Shown: piece after piece, positions 49,292-57,309 of the stretch
How positions within the stretch are numbered: position 1 is the stretch's first letter
Layout: each line of letters opens with the position of its first letter
Assembly (NCBI RefSeq): GCF_042652085.1
Contig: NZ_JBHSJF010000005.1
Location: 1 to 64,000 of the forward strand
From: Flaviflagellibacter deserti
GTDB taxonomy: Bacteria > Pseudomonadota > Alphaproteobacteria > Rhizobiales > Methylopilaceae
DNA length: 64,000 bases
Reading direction: 5' to 3'
Translations under genes and position numbers: made by a program
Notes under the pieces: model-generated
Databases searched by the model: none
Told to the model about the DNA's origin: nothing
What the model saw: the letters and a program-made list of their open reading frames with translations, nothing else

Positions 49292-49861
49292 ATGACGGCC
49301 CTGTCACTCACCTCCTCTAACTTCCGAAACCCGGCCATCCTTCTCGCCGGCCCCGTCGACCATGCGATGTACGCGAATTTCCGGTCGCAACTCGCCCAAG
49401 CTCCGGCAGAGGGCTTGATCGTTATCGAGTTGTCGACACTGGGCGGCGATCCAGAAGTGGCGAGAATGATGGGTGAGGATGTTCGCTTTCACAGCGAGAA
49501 CGACCTGAGCCGTAGGTTCGTCTTCCTTGGCAAGGCAGCGATTTACTCTGCCGGCACAACGTTCATGGGTTTCTTCACTCGGCCGAATCGATACCTGACG
49601 CGTGGTACCCGGCTCATGATCCATGAACGTAAGCTGACTAAAACAATTTCCGTCGATGGCCCGCTGACTGCCTGTGTAGCGAACCTTCAAGCCACGCTCA
49701 ATGAGATCGAGGCATCGATCCGGATCCAGAACGAAGGCTTTGCCAACCTGATCGTTGGCTCTTCAGTATCCATGGAGGAGGTGCTGCAGAGGGCCCCCAC
49801 AAATTGGTACATCGAGGCCACCGAGGCTCGGGACCTGGGGCTCATAGAAGCGGTGATCTGA
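49292..49861 (+). CDS. ClpP-fold protein, cytoplasmic (with metallophosphoesterase partner)
   Basis: The 189-residue product, from ATG 49292, has a ClpP/crotonase fold: LSTLGGDPEVARMM (the GG oxyanion loop), VFLGKAAIYSAGTTFM with the nucleophile Ser in S-A-G, and TRLMIHERKL with the catalytic His. A Glu/Asp partner may lie in EATEARDLGLIEAV, matching the end of ClpP (A-x-E-Y/A-GLID). No signal peptide is present, so it should be cytoplasmic. Upstream, CGAAC-N16-TGTT (49240-49264) is a two-mismatch EcfG-like promoter 27 nt from the start. Its stop overlaps the phosphoesterase start. Confidence 0.72.
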   Translation: MTALSLTSSNFRNPAILLAGPVDHAMYANFRSQLAQAPAEGLIVIELSTLGGDPEVARMMGEDVRFHSENDLSRRFVFLGKAAIYSAGTTFMGFFTRPNRYLTRGTRLMIHERKLTKTISVDGPLTACVANLQATLNEIEASIRIQNEGFANLIVGSSVSMEEVLQRAPTNWYIEATEARDLGLIEAVI

Positions 49862-50361
49862 TGATCTTCTTTACTGGCGACACCCATTTCGGAGATCCAC
49901 GCATTCTTCGCATCGACAGGCGCCCTTTCGCCAGCGTCAGTGAACACGACGAAGCGTTGATCGCTAATTGGAATGACGCGGTCTCACCGGACGATGAGGT
50001 CTGGCATCTCGGCGACTTCTCCCTCGGACTTGCAGAGAACCGGATGCTCAACATCCTGGAAAACTTGCACGGAACCAAGCATCTCATCATCGGCAACAAC
50101 GACGGTCCCACCACGATCACCGCGCCCCATTGGGCGAGCATTCAACATTATCGCGAACTAGTCATCGATGAGACCGAACTGGTTCTCTGCCACTATCCCT
50201 TCCGAACGTGGAACCACATGGGGCGCGGAGTGATCAATATGCACGGCCATAGCCATGGCAAACTCAAACCCCTGCCCCGCCAATACGATGTCGGTGTCGA
50301 CGTTTTTGCCTTCCGGCCGGTGACGCTTGAGGTAATCAAAGCGTCACGGAAACGAGCATAG
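49861..50361 (+). CDS. Calcineurin-like metallophosphoesterase
   Basis: The 166-residue enzyme begins at ATG 49861, sharing a base with the previous stop (TGATG). FFTGDTHFGDPRIL carries the first Asp/His metal ligands, EVWHLGDFSLG the bridging Asp, LIIGNNDGP the Asn (GNND in place of the usual GNHD), LCHYPFRTW and NMHGHSHGKL the last histidines. It fits the short COG4186-type phosphoesterases. The replaced His in GNHD could alter activity. Its coupling to a ClpP-fold protein is unusual. Confidence 0.82.
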   Translation: MIFFTGDTHFGDPRILRIDRRPFASVSEHDEALIANWNDAVSPDDEVWHLGDFSLGLAENRMLNILENLHGTKHLIIGNNDGPTTITAPHWASIQHYRELVIDETELVLCHYPFRTWNHMGRGVINMHGHSHGKLKPLPRQYDVGVDVFAFRPVTLEVIKASRKRA

Positions 50362-50374
50362 CCAGCGAGATCCT

Positions 50375-51349
50375 TTACGTGGCAAAGCTTGGTAGGACGT
50401 CGATGCCGAACGCCTCGATGAATTCCGTTTGATTACGTCCAACGTTGTGCAGGAAAATCTCTGAAACTCCCATGTCGGCGTCCTCTTTCAACCAGCTCAC
50501 GTGCCGGTTGAGGTCAGAGGAGATGCGCACATACTCATCCATATCCTCCGGTCGGACGTGTTTGGACGCACCGTCGAAATCAGCCGGATGGCGCAGATTG
50601 GCAGCTAGCGAGGCAGTGATGGCATTGCTCCGCCACTGATCGTAAGCGTTAAGGCGTGCAGCATCGTTACCCTCCGCGTAGCTCACGTGAACCTGAAGCA
50701 CGATCGGCTTCCCCTCCCCCCCACCGGCGTGGAACTCCTGAATCATGTTCTTCATCGCGTCGCGCGATTGATTGACCATCAGCAACCCGTCAGCAAAACC
50801 CCCAGCCCAACGAGCGGTATCGGCCGTCAGTGCAGCAATCAAAAGTTTCGGCGTTTCGAGTGGCCTAGTGTACAACTTCGCCTCGTTGACCGCGATCGGA
50901 TGGCGGGTTGTCACTGTACCCCCAGCCAGCAGTTCACGAATGATGTCGGTGGCAGCTCGGAGTCTGTCGTTGCGCTCCTGCTTCGATGGCCATCTGTCGC
51001 CCACGACGTGCTCGTTCATCTCCTCCCCGCTTCCAAGAGCGACCCACGGCAACCGTCTCGGAAACATGTCGACGGTCGTGGCGATGGCTTGTGCGACGAT
51101 AGCAGGATGATAGCGCCATCCGCCTGGGACGGTGATTAGTCCAAGCGTCATTGCATCGGTGGATTGGAGAGCGGCGCCCAGCCAAGCCCAGACGAAGCCG
51201 GAATGCCCCTGCCGCTCACTCCATGGAGCGAAATGGTCTGAGGACATAGCAGCCACGAAACCGGCGTTGCTAGCTTGCTTGACATAGCCGATCAGTTCCC
51301 GCGGTGAGAACTGCTCGTGCGAGGCATGGTACCCAATCCTGATTGTCAT
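50375..51349 (-). CDS. LLM-class flavin-dependent oxidoreductase (non-F420 flavinoid type)
   Basis: The 324-residue bacterial luciferase-like protein starts at 51349, overlapping the GH13 gene stop (ATGA). IRIGYHASHEQFSPRELIGY, FVAAMSSDHFAPWSERQGHS, WAWLGAALQSTDAMTLGLIT and PWVALGSGEEMNEHVVGDRW follow the family of TIGR03885-type proteins, which lack the F420 specificity of close mycobacterial relatives. It is expected to use FMN. The same neighbour pairing with a trehalose-synthase-like GH13 gene suggests a stress role. Confidence 0.8.
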   Translation of the reverse strand: MTIRIGYHASHEQFSPRELIGYVKQASNAGFVAAMSSDHFAPWSERQGHSGFVWAWLGAALQSTDAMTLGLITVPGGWRYHPAIVAQAIATTVDMFPRRLPWVALGSGEEMNEHVVGDRWPSKQERNDRLRAATDIIRELLAGGTVTTRHPIAVNEAKLYTRPLETPKLLIAALTADTARWAGGFADGLLMVNQSRDAMKNMIQEFHAGGGEGKPIVLQVHVSYAEGNDAARLNAYDQWRSNAITASLAANLRHPADFDGASKHVRPEDMDEYVRISSDLNRHVSWLKEDADMGVSEIFLHNVGRNQTEFIEAFGIDVLPSFAT

Positions 51350-52971
51350 GGCATGCCCTCGAGCCTGGACCACAGGTATTGATAAGGCTCGAGCTCAAGC
51401 CTGACGCGGCCTTCCTCGATGTGGATGTGCATGTCGCCAATCAGATCGTGAAGCTGAGCGCGCCCGGATAAGCCGATTTGGAAATCCACCCGCGCCCGCC
51501 GACGGGAGAGATTGTGCAGAAACAGCATGCCTCCCCCCTCGTGCTGACACCGATGGCCAAAGACCGATTTGTGTCCTGTGGGAAACGACGTCAGGGGAGC
51601 CCTCTTGAGGGCGATGCTATCTCGGCGAAGCTGACTGAATTTGCGGATTTTGTTCAGGAGCGAAGTCGGATTGCTATCCTGCTTTTCCACGTTGACGCGC
51701 CGGGATGAGAACGGTCCATTCTTCATTGTCGGTTGGATGAGGTTTTTCGCCGATGCCGTGGAAAAACCGGCATTGCGAGCTGCTGACCATTGCATTGGCA
51801 CCCGCACGGAATTGCGGCCCTGTTGGCTCAGATCTTCTCCGATTCCGATTTCGTCGCCATAGATCAGCGTCGGTGAGCCCGGGAGCGAAAACAGGAGACT
51901 GTTCACCAGCTCCAAGCGCTTACCGTCGCCCGCGAACATGGGCGCGAGTCTGCGGCGTATGCCACGGTTGTAAAGGCGCATTCTCTGTTCGGGAGCAAAA
52001 ACGTCACAGGTCTCGAGGCGATCCTCATCGGACAGGCGCGATAGGTCCAACTCATCGAGCGTGCGGAGGAAGTTCGCCCAGCCACAGTTTTCTGGCGGGA
52101 CAGGCAGAAGGGTGATCGCATGCTCGATCGGCGCGACCTCCTCGCGAGCAAAAGCGAGGTAGAGATGCGCGTTGAGAAAAAAATTGAAAAGAAGGCCGAG
52201 TTGATCAGCATCGCCAAAGAAGCGGCCAATCTGATCCGGAGGAACGTTGGCTTCCCCAAGCAGGAGACCGTCCTCGCGCCGAGCGCAGACCGTCCGATGC
52301 ATGTCGCGCAGCGGGCCGTTGGGATCTTCAGGAGCGGATCGGTCTAGACCGTTTTCACCGACGATAATCGGCGCCGCATCGACCCGGAAACCGGCAACAC
52401 CGAGTGCCATCCAGAAGTCGATGATCTTAATGATCTCGCCTCGGACTTCTGGATTCGCAACATTCAGATCCGGTTGATAGTGATAGAAGCGATGGAAATA
52501 GTAAGAAGAGGCGACCTCGTCGTAGGTCCAGACCGTGTCCTCCTCTCCCGGGAAGATGGTCCGGTCATCAGCTTCCAGCCTAGGCGGCCTCTCAGTCCAG
52601 ACGTAGTAATGACGGAAACGGCTTCGCGGATCCCGACGCGCGGCCTGGAACCACGAATGCTCGTCCGAGGTGTGGTTCACCACGAGATCGGCAATGACGC
52701 GGATGCCCTGCTCTCCAGAGCGCTGAATGAACGTGACGAAATCCTGGAGTGTCCCAGTTTTGGGATTGATCCGATAATAATCGCGGATGTCGTATCCGTT
52801 GTCTCGATCGGGCGTATCGTAGAAGGGCAGGAGCCACAGACAGGTGATGCCGAGGCTACGCAGATAAGGTAATTTCTCGGTCAGCCCTTGAAAATCGCCG
52901 GCGCCGTCTCCGTTGCCATCATAAAATTTCTCGACGTCGACCGCGTAGATGACGGCGTCCTGATACCACAT
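51346..52971 (-). CDS. GH13 alpha-amylase/trehalose-synthase-like protein
   Basis: From ATG 52971 (MWYQDAVIYAVDVEKF) the 541-residue protein follows the GH13 barrel: GITCLWLLPFYDTPDRDNGY, VIADLVVNHTSDEHSWF (region I), GVAGFRVDAAP (region II, nucleophile Asp) and LLLGEANV (region III, acid Glu). Region IV, usually N-H-D, reads FLRTLDELDL: the transition-state His is Leu (codon CTC, one base from CAC). It is closest to TreS-type enzymes and lacks a maltokinase domain. The C-terminal beta domain is present. If the His is truly lost, activity may be reduced or changed. An exact EcfG promoter lies 33 nt upstream. Confidence 0.82.
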   Translation of the reverse strand: MWYQDAVIYAVDVEKFYDGNGDGAGDFQGLTEKLPYLRSLGITCLWLLPFYDTPDRDNGYDIRDYYRINPKTGTLQDFVTFIQRSGEQGIRVIADLVVNHTSDEHSWFQAARRDPRSRFRHYYVWTERPPRLEADDRTIFPGEEDTVWTYDEVASSYYFHRFYHYQPDLNVANPEVRGEIIKIIDFWMALGVAGFRVDAAPIIVGENGLDRSAPEDPNGPLRDMHRTVCARREDGLLLGEANVPPDQIGRFFGDADQLGLLFNFFLNAHLYLAFAREEVAPIEHAITLLPVPPENCGWANFLRTLDELDLSRLSDEDRLETCDVFAPEQRMRLYNRGIRRRLAPMFAGDGKRLELVNSLLFSLPGSPTLIYGDEIGIGEDLSQQGRNSVRVPMQWSAARNAGFSTASAKNLIQPTMKNGPFSSRRVNVEKQDSNPTSLLNKIRKFSQLRRDSIALKRAPLTSFPTGHKSVFGHRCQHEGGGMLFLHNLSRRRARVDFQIGLSGRAQLHDLIGDMHIHIEEGRVRLELEPYQYLWSRLEGMP

Positions 52972-53004
52972 CGGCTGACACTCCGACTTCCGATCCGAAG
53001 CGCC

Positions 53005-53029
53005 AACGCCGCCACGTTGCCGGGGTTCC
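53005..53029 (-). promoter_or_regulatory. EcfG-type promoter of the GH13 gene
   Basis: On the minus strand GGAAC (53029-53025), 16 bp, CGTT (53008-53005): exact consensus match. The -10 element ends 33 nt before the ATG at 52971, which also supports that start over the longer open frame. Confidence 0.75.
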
Positions 53030-53096
53030 GGGCACTGCAACGTTAGGGGCGCCGCAATGGCAACGAGCAAGCCTCTTTGAGGCAGACGATTTGGAA

Positions 53097-53300
53097 TCAA
53101 TTTAACCGCTCGAGAATAACTCGCCGCGGCATCAGGAAATTGTGCAGCTGGTGAGGGTAGCCCGGTGGCGCTGATCGGATGGGAAGCTCGGGCGCAGCGC
53201 TGTCGACAAAGAAGTAAGGACCGTCAAGCCCCAGTCGCGGCACGGTCCAGGTTCGACTGGGGAGCGTGTTGAGCCGACACCAACGTTTGTCATCGATGCC
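53097..53300 (-). pseudogene. Orphan 3' end of a gene (no start codon)
   Basis: Reading leftward, 67 codons stay open between a stop at 53301-53303 and TGA at 53097. They encode a protein-like segment with LDGPYFFVDSAAPELPIRSA and PPGYPHQLHNFLMPRRVILE, well-formed but lacking any ATG/GTG start or ribosome site. It looks like the C-terminal remnant of a protein whose 5' part was removed. I do not recognise the family. Confidence 0.35.
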
Positions 53301-53376
53301 TCAGCCCAGATGACGGCCGAGTTTACGATTCCGCGTATGTATTTTGATCGGGACTTCCGCTGATCGTTTGACTGCC

Positions 53377-53526
53377 GCGCAGCCCGCCGTGACAGCGTTG
53401 TTATTCACTGCCAACTCGCCAAGGTTGGCGGAAGCGCGAGGGGACCTCAGCGCCTTCGAGCGCGCGAGCACGGAGGTCTTCGACGCCATTGCCCCCGGGC
53501 GGTCACGCTGTCTCTGCAGGGCGTGA
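53377..53526 (+). pseudogene. Truncated copy of the DegP-like protease N terminus
   Basis: The translation AQPAVTALLFTANSPRLAEA then RGDLSAFERASTEVFDAIAP parallels residues about 20-60 of the intact protease at 44176-45267 (VQPVVTMMLFSAVEP, EARGDLSAFERSSTAVFEAVAP). Similarity stops after DAIAP and the frame ends at 53526. No protease domain follows; a small exported-protein gene begins instead. It is a decayed 5' fragment of a second protease copy, on the opposite strand. Confidence 0.7.
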
Positions 53527-53566
53527 CGGCCCGTTCACATTGACCCGCAGCGAAAAAACACAGGCC

Positions 53567-53592
53567 GAAACCTTTTGGCTCTTTGCGCCGTT
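53567..53592 (+). promoter_or_regulatory. Probable EcfG-type promoter (one mismatch)
   Basis: GAAAC (53567-53571) instead of GGAAC, 17 bp, CGTT (53589-53592). It lies 25 nt upstream of the start at 53618. Confidence 0.45.
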
Positions 53593-53617
53593 GAAGGGCT
53601 CCACAATGGAGAACCAA

Positions 53618-53863
53618 ATGACCAAGTTCATTGCCGTTGCCGCTACGACTCTGATGATGGCCGCCTCGCCGCTCGCGGTTGCGCCGGCCTCTGCAGCCAG
53701 CGTGAATATCCATGTCGGCGGCGGCCATCATCAGGGCCACGGCTATCATCACCGGAAGGTCGTCGAGAAGCGCATCATCCGGCACGATCGCTGCTCCACC
53801 AAGACAGTCATCAAGCACCGCAACGGCGAGCGAATTGTTCGCAAGGTTCGCACGTGCGGCTAA
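53618..53863 (+). CDS. Small exported His-rich basic protein
   Basis: The start MTKFIAVAATTLMMAASPLA at 53618 follows GGAGA; an ATG at 53606 is also in frame. A signal peptide ends near ASA-AS. The mature roughly 54 residues begin VNIHVGGGHHQGHGYHHRKV and continue with Lys/Arg-rich KTVIKHRNGERIVRKVRTCG with two cysteines. The GGHHxGHGxHH stretch suggests metal binding. Similar short exported rhizobial proteins are known only as hypothetical. It lies just after the protease remnant. Confidence 0.65.
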   Translation: MTKFIAVAATTLMMAASPLAVAPASAASVNIHVGGGHHQGHGYHHRKVVEKRIIRHDRCSTKTVIKHRNGERIVRKVRTCG

Positions 53864-54070
53864 CTACGCTCGACTTCGCTGGCGGTTGCCCTCGCCAGCT
53901 GAAAAGGCCGCCGCCGGCCCCTCTATAAGCCAGTGGCGGCCGCTCCGATTGATGGTATGCTACGGTTTCCAGCCAGTTTTAAGTGTCCCAGGAAGGGACG
54001 ACCCGCCGGCCGCTCCCCCCAGCCTGGCCGGCATTCGCCGTCGTCCCGTCTGCATGCGGACCACGGTTTA

Positions 54071-54107
54071 GGGCCGTCACCTTTGGCTGGGTGACGGCCC
54101 TTCTTTA
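54071..54107 (+). terminator. Intrinsic terminator after the His-rich exported protein
   Basis: GGGCCGTCACC (54071-54081) pairs with GGTGACGGCCC (54090-54100), 11 bp, followed by TTCTTT. It separates the rightward small gene from the leftward DUF1236-like gene that ends at 54143 and may serve both. Confidence 0.8.
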
Positions 54108-54142
54108 TAGGCGCTTAGCAGCCCTCGTCTTCCGGCGCGACG

Positions 54143-54526
54143 CTAGTTAATGACTTGGAGGACCTTCCTCGACGAAGGCTCAACGATCACCCGTTTCTCA
54201 TTGACCACAGCGTAAGTGTATTTCTCGTATCGAGGCACCGGTTGAAGCACCACGGTTTCAGGTAGCGGTTGGCCCACCTGCACCTCCTGCTCGATGACCA
54301 CGGACCGCGGCGGCGGCGCCTCCATCACCACCGTCCGTACCTCCGCCGGCGGCGGATCAATCGCGGTTCCGATGGCGGCTCCGGCAACACCGCCGACAAC
54401 GGCGCCGACAGGTCCGCCGACCACCGCACCAGCGGCAGCGCCGCTAGCGGCCCCAGCTCCGGTACCCTCAGCGAAAGCTGGGTTAGCGGCGATGAGAGCG
54501 ATGCTCATTAGGATTATTTTCTGCAT
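54143..54526 (-). CDS. Exported DUF1236-like glycine-zipper protein
   Basis: From 54526 (MQKIILMSIALIAANPAFA) the protein has a signal peptide, then a glycine-zipper segment (GAASGAAAGAVVGGPVGAVV, followed by GGVAGAAIGTAI) that can insert in the membrane, a Pro/Val linker and a C-terminal DUF1236-like domain: VVLQPVPRYEKYTYAVVNEK, RVIVEPSSRKVLQVI. The DUF1236 family is exported and rhizobial, function unknown. A one-mismatch EcfG promoter (GGAAC-N17-AGTT) lies 28 nt upstream. Confidence 0.75.
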   Translation of the reverse strand: MQKIILMSIALIAANPAFAEGTGAGAASGAAAGAVVGGPVGAVVGGVAGAAIGTAIDPPPAEVRTVVMEAPPPRSVVIEQEVQVGQPLPETVVLQPVPRYEKYTYAVVNEKRVIVEPSSRKVLQVIN

Positions 54527-54554
54527 AACAAGTCTCCCTTCATGGAGAACTGAA

Positions 54555-54580
54555 AACTCGACGACCGACATCCGCGTTCC
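54555..54580 (-). promoter_or_regulatory. Probable EcfG-type promoter (one mismatch)
   Basis: On the minus strand GGAAC (54580-54576), 17 bp, AGTT (54558-54555), 28 nt upstream of the DUF1236-like start. It is divergent from the exact promoter at 54614. Confidence 0.5.
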
Positions 54581-54613
54581 TGAAGAACGATTTGATCGAG
54601 CTTCCTTAAGACG

Positions 54614-54638
54614 GGAACGAACAGGCTGTCCTCACGTT
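54614..54638 (+). promoter_or_regulatory. EcfG-type promoter of the cardiolipin-synthase-like gene
   Basis: GGAAC (54614-54618), 16 bp, CGTT (54635-54638): exact consensus match, 38 nt upstream of the TTG start at 54677. Confidence 0.75.
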
Positions 54639-54676
54639 TCGACCGCGAACGATCGCACCGACATCGAGGAGGCAAC

Positions 54677-55954
54677 TTGAATTCGAACAAGTTGGTAATT
54701 TGGCTGATCGGCTGCGGCGTCGGGGCGATCGTCGCGCTACTGGCAATCAATCTGAAACCGGACGAACGACATCTCGACCGCCCCATTCCGCAGAATGTGA
54801 CCTCTGCGAATCCGAACTTCCCGCCGGCGATGGAGGGGGTGATTGGGTCATCGATCGAGACCGGACACGCCATCCAGACTCTGGTGAACGGCGACGAGAT
54901 ATTTCCGGCAATGCTTGACGCGATCGAACGCGCCGAGCGGTCCGTGAATTTCGAGACTTACATCTACTGGTCGGGCGATGTCGCAAATCGCTTCGCGGAC
55001 GCGCTTTCTCGCAAGGCATCCGGCGGAGTGCGCGTTCACGTCCTGATCGACGGTGTCGGTGGCGCCAAGATGGAGCGTTCATTGATTGAGCGGATGAAGT
55101 CCGCCGGTGTCGACGTGCAGATTTTTCGTCCCGTCCATTGGTACACTCTCGATCGCGTCAACAATCGTACCCACCGGAAAGTGCTGGTCGTCGACGGCCG
55201 GATCGGCTTCACCGGCGGTGTCGGCATCGCTGACGAGTGGAACGGCAACGCGCGGTCTCCCAGTGAATGGCGCGACAATCATTACCGCGTTGAAGGTCCT
55301 GTCGTTGCCGGCTTGCAATCGTCGTTCGTCGAGAACTGGCTCGAAGTCACAAACGAGCTTCTTATCGGAGAGGACTACTTCCCGCCCCTAAAAGCGGCCG
55401 GGAAGCTTGCGGCACAGACGGTGAAGAGCTCTCCGTTTTCGGGCAGTGAGAACGTTCATCTGATGCTGCTGATGGCAATTGCTGCCGCGACCGATCATAT
55501 CCGGATCGAGATGGCGTACTTCGTGCCGAGCGAAGTCGCCATTCAGCAACTCATCGAGGCGCGCAAGCGCGGCGTCGAGGTCGAGGTGCTCGTGCCCGGC
55601 GATCACGTCGACAATGCCGGGGCGCGCAGCGCCTCTCGCTATCTCTGGGGCGAGCTACTGGAAGCGGGTGTCCGCATCTATGAGTTCGAACCCACTATGC
55701 TGCACGTGAAGTTTGTGACCGTTGACGATGTCTGGGCCACCGTCGGGTCCGCGAACTTCGACGAGCGATCATTTGGCCTCAACGATGAGGCCAATCTGAC
55801 CGTGTTCGACCAAGGCTTCACGCAAACACATATCGACATCTTTGAAGCGGACAAGCGGCGGGCCCGCGAGGTCACGTTCGAGGACTGGCAAAACAGGCCC
55901 CTTCAGCAGAAGGCAATTGACCTGATCTGGAGCGCACTCGGCAGCCAGATGTGA
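54677..55954 (+). CDS. Cardiolipin synthase-like phospholipase D protein
   Basis: A TTG start at 54677 follows GAGGAGG. The 425-residue protein has one N-terminal membrane span (LVIWLIGCGVGAIVALLAIN) and two PLD HKD motifs: NNRTHRKVLVVDGRIGFTGG and TMLHVKFVTVDDVWATVGSAN, with the following NFDERSFGLNDEANL. It joins two phosphatidylglycerol or PG and PE molecules into cardiolipin, or hydrolyses phospholipids. In the second site the Lys is HVKF and the Asp is in VDDVW, so both catalytic sets look intact. It may change membrane lipids under stress. Confidence 0.87.
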   Translation: MNSNKLVIWLIGCGVGAIVALLAINLKPDERHLDRPIPQNVTSANPNFPPAMEGVIGSSIETGHAIQTLVNGDEIFPAMLDAIERAERSVNFETYIYWSGDVANRFADALSRKASGGVRVHVLIDGVGGAKMERSLIERMKSAGVDVQIFRPVHWYTLDRVNNRTHRKVLVVDGRIGFTGGVGIADEWNGNARSPSEWRDNHYRVEGPVVAGLQSSFVENWLEVTNELLIGEDYFPPLKAAGKLAAQTVKSSPFSGSENVHLMLLMAIAAATDHIRIEMAYFVPSEVAIQQLIEARKRGVEVEVLVPGDHVDNAGARSASRYLWGELLEAGVRIYEFEPTMLHVKFVTVDDVWATVGSANFDERSFGLNDEANLTVFDQGFTQTHIDIFEADKRRAREVTFEDWQNRPLQQKAIDLIWSALGSQM

Positions 55955-56034
55955 TAGCCCTTCCCTGATCGACACAATCCGAACGAAAAGCCCCCCGATA
56001 CTTTCCATAAATTCCTTTCGGGTGGGCATTCTTC

Positions 56035-57309
56035 ATGGCTTCTGCACTGCGCGACGGCGTCAAAGGTATCGACGTCACCATGCGCATCACTCTCGGCGTA
56101 CTGGCTCTGGCCTCAGGCGTGTACACCTATCTTGGTGTCCGCGATCTCTTGGATGGGTCGGCGGTCGTTGTCGCCTTCGCGGCCTTGATCTATTCCGTGG
56201 CCGTCTCGGTCGCGATCTTCACGTTCTGGTCGTTTCTATTGACCTTTCTCCCGCAGGTCCGAGACGTGGCGAGCCGGCTCTGGCTGTTTGCCGCAATGGC
56301 GCTTGGCTCGCTGATGATCTGTGCCATGTCGGCATGGCTGAATGCCGCCGCTCTGGCGGGCGCCGCGGCGATCGAGCAGCATCTTGCAACGACCCTTCAG
56401 GCATACACCCGTGATCTCGATACCGCGCACAATCGGGCGATCGGGGCTCAGAGCTTGCTGCCCGACATCCAGCTCGCATCCACCCGGTTCGCCCGTCTCG
56501 CTGATGCGGAACGCAGCGGCGCCCTGACGGGAACAGGCGGGTCAGGAACCGTCGTCCAGCTTCTCAGCCAAATGTCGAGCCAACTCGACGATCTCGGGCG
56601 TCAGGTCGGCGAGAGCGCCGAGCGGGCGAAGGCCCTCTACACCGAGGGCAGTGCCCAGATCGCGAAGATGCGTGAACTCGTCTCTGGCCAAGGCAACATC
56701 AAGACACGAAGCGATGCGTTCGGTGCCGAGGCGATGAAACTCGTCGGCACGGTGGCCTCACTTGAACAGACGTCGATGGCGCCTGCAGTCAGGCGAGCCG
56801 CGGACGATCTGGCCAAGAGCTTCATCGCGCCGGCCGCGGACGGAAGAACAGCCGATCTCGCCGGTCGCCAGAATGCGGTGGTTGGTAGCGTCGAGAAGGC
56901 CGTCGCCGCCCAGGCGCACGCGCTTTCGCAGGCAGCCGACACAATCATCGGGACCGGACCGGTTGAGCCGGCTCGGTTCCAGCCGCTGTCGACCGCTGAA
57001 GCCGTGCTGCGCTATGCGGGTGACTTCCTGCCGAGCTGGGCGGGCGCGATCTCCATCGACCTGCTGCCGGCCGTCTTGGTCATCATCCTCTGCGTGGTTC
57101 ACGCGGCGATACGACGGGAGGGCGAGCTTGCCGATGCGGAGACGATGACAGCGGCTGATCTCATCACGGCGATGCGTCTCCTCCGCACCGTCGATGGTGA
57201 GCGACGGGAAGCGGTCGTGGACGTCGGCGACATCGACGATCTGGAAGTCGTGCGCGCGACAGAGGCCAACGTTACGGCCCTCGCGCCTCGCGGAGCTAAG
57301 AAGGAATGA
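56035..57309 (+). CDS. Multi-span membrane protein with helical extracytoplasmic region, coupled to a ClpP-like gene
   Basis: The 424-residue protein has three N-terminal spans (MRITLGVLALASGVYTYLGV, VVVAFAALIYSVAVSVAIFT, LWLFAAMALGSLMICAMSAW), a long 230-residue helical, Ala/Gln/Ser-rich region (about 100-335) likely to be coiled coil outside the membrane, and a C-terminal span (AGAISIDLLPAVLVIILCVV) with a cytoplasmic tail. It begins 80 nt after the PLD gene. Its stop overlaps the start of the ClpP-like gene (ATGA at 57306-57309), so the two are made together. I do not recognise a family. It might anchor or present substrates to the protease. Confidence 0.7.
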   Translation: MASALRDGVKGIDVTMRITLGVLALASGVYTYLGVRDLLDGSAVVVAFAALIYSVAVSVAIFTFWSFLLTFLPQVRDVASRLWLFAAMALGSLMICAMSAWLNAAALAGAAAIEQHLATTLQAYTRDLDTAHNRAIGAQSLLPDIQLASTRFARLADAERSGALTGTGGSGTVVQLLSQMSSQLDDLGRQVGESAERAKALYTEGSAQIAKMRELVSGQGNIKTRSDAFGAEAMKLVGTVASLEQTSMAPAVRRAADDLAKSFIAPAADGRTADLAGRQNAVVGSVEKAVAAQAHALSQAADTIIGTGPVEPARFQPLSTAEAVLRYAGDFLPSWAGAISIDLLPAVLVIILCVVHAAIRREGELADAETMTAADLITAMRLLRTVDGERREAVVDVGDIDDLEVVRATEANVTALAPRGAKKE

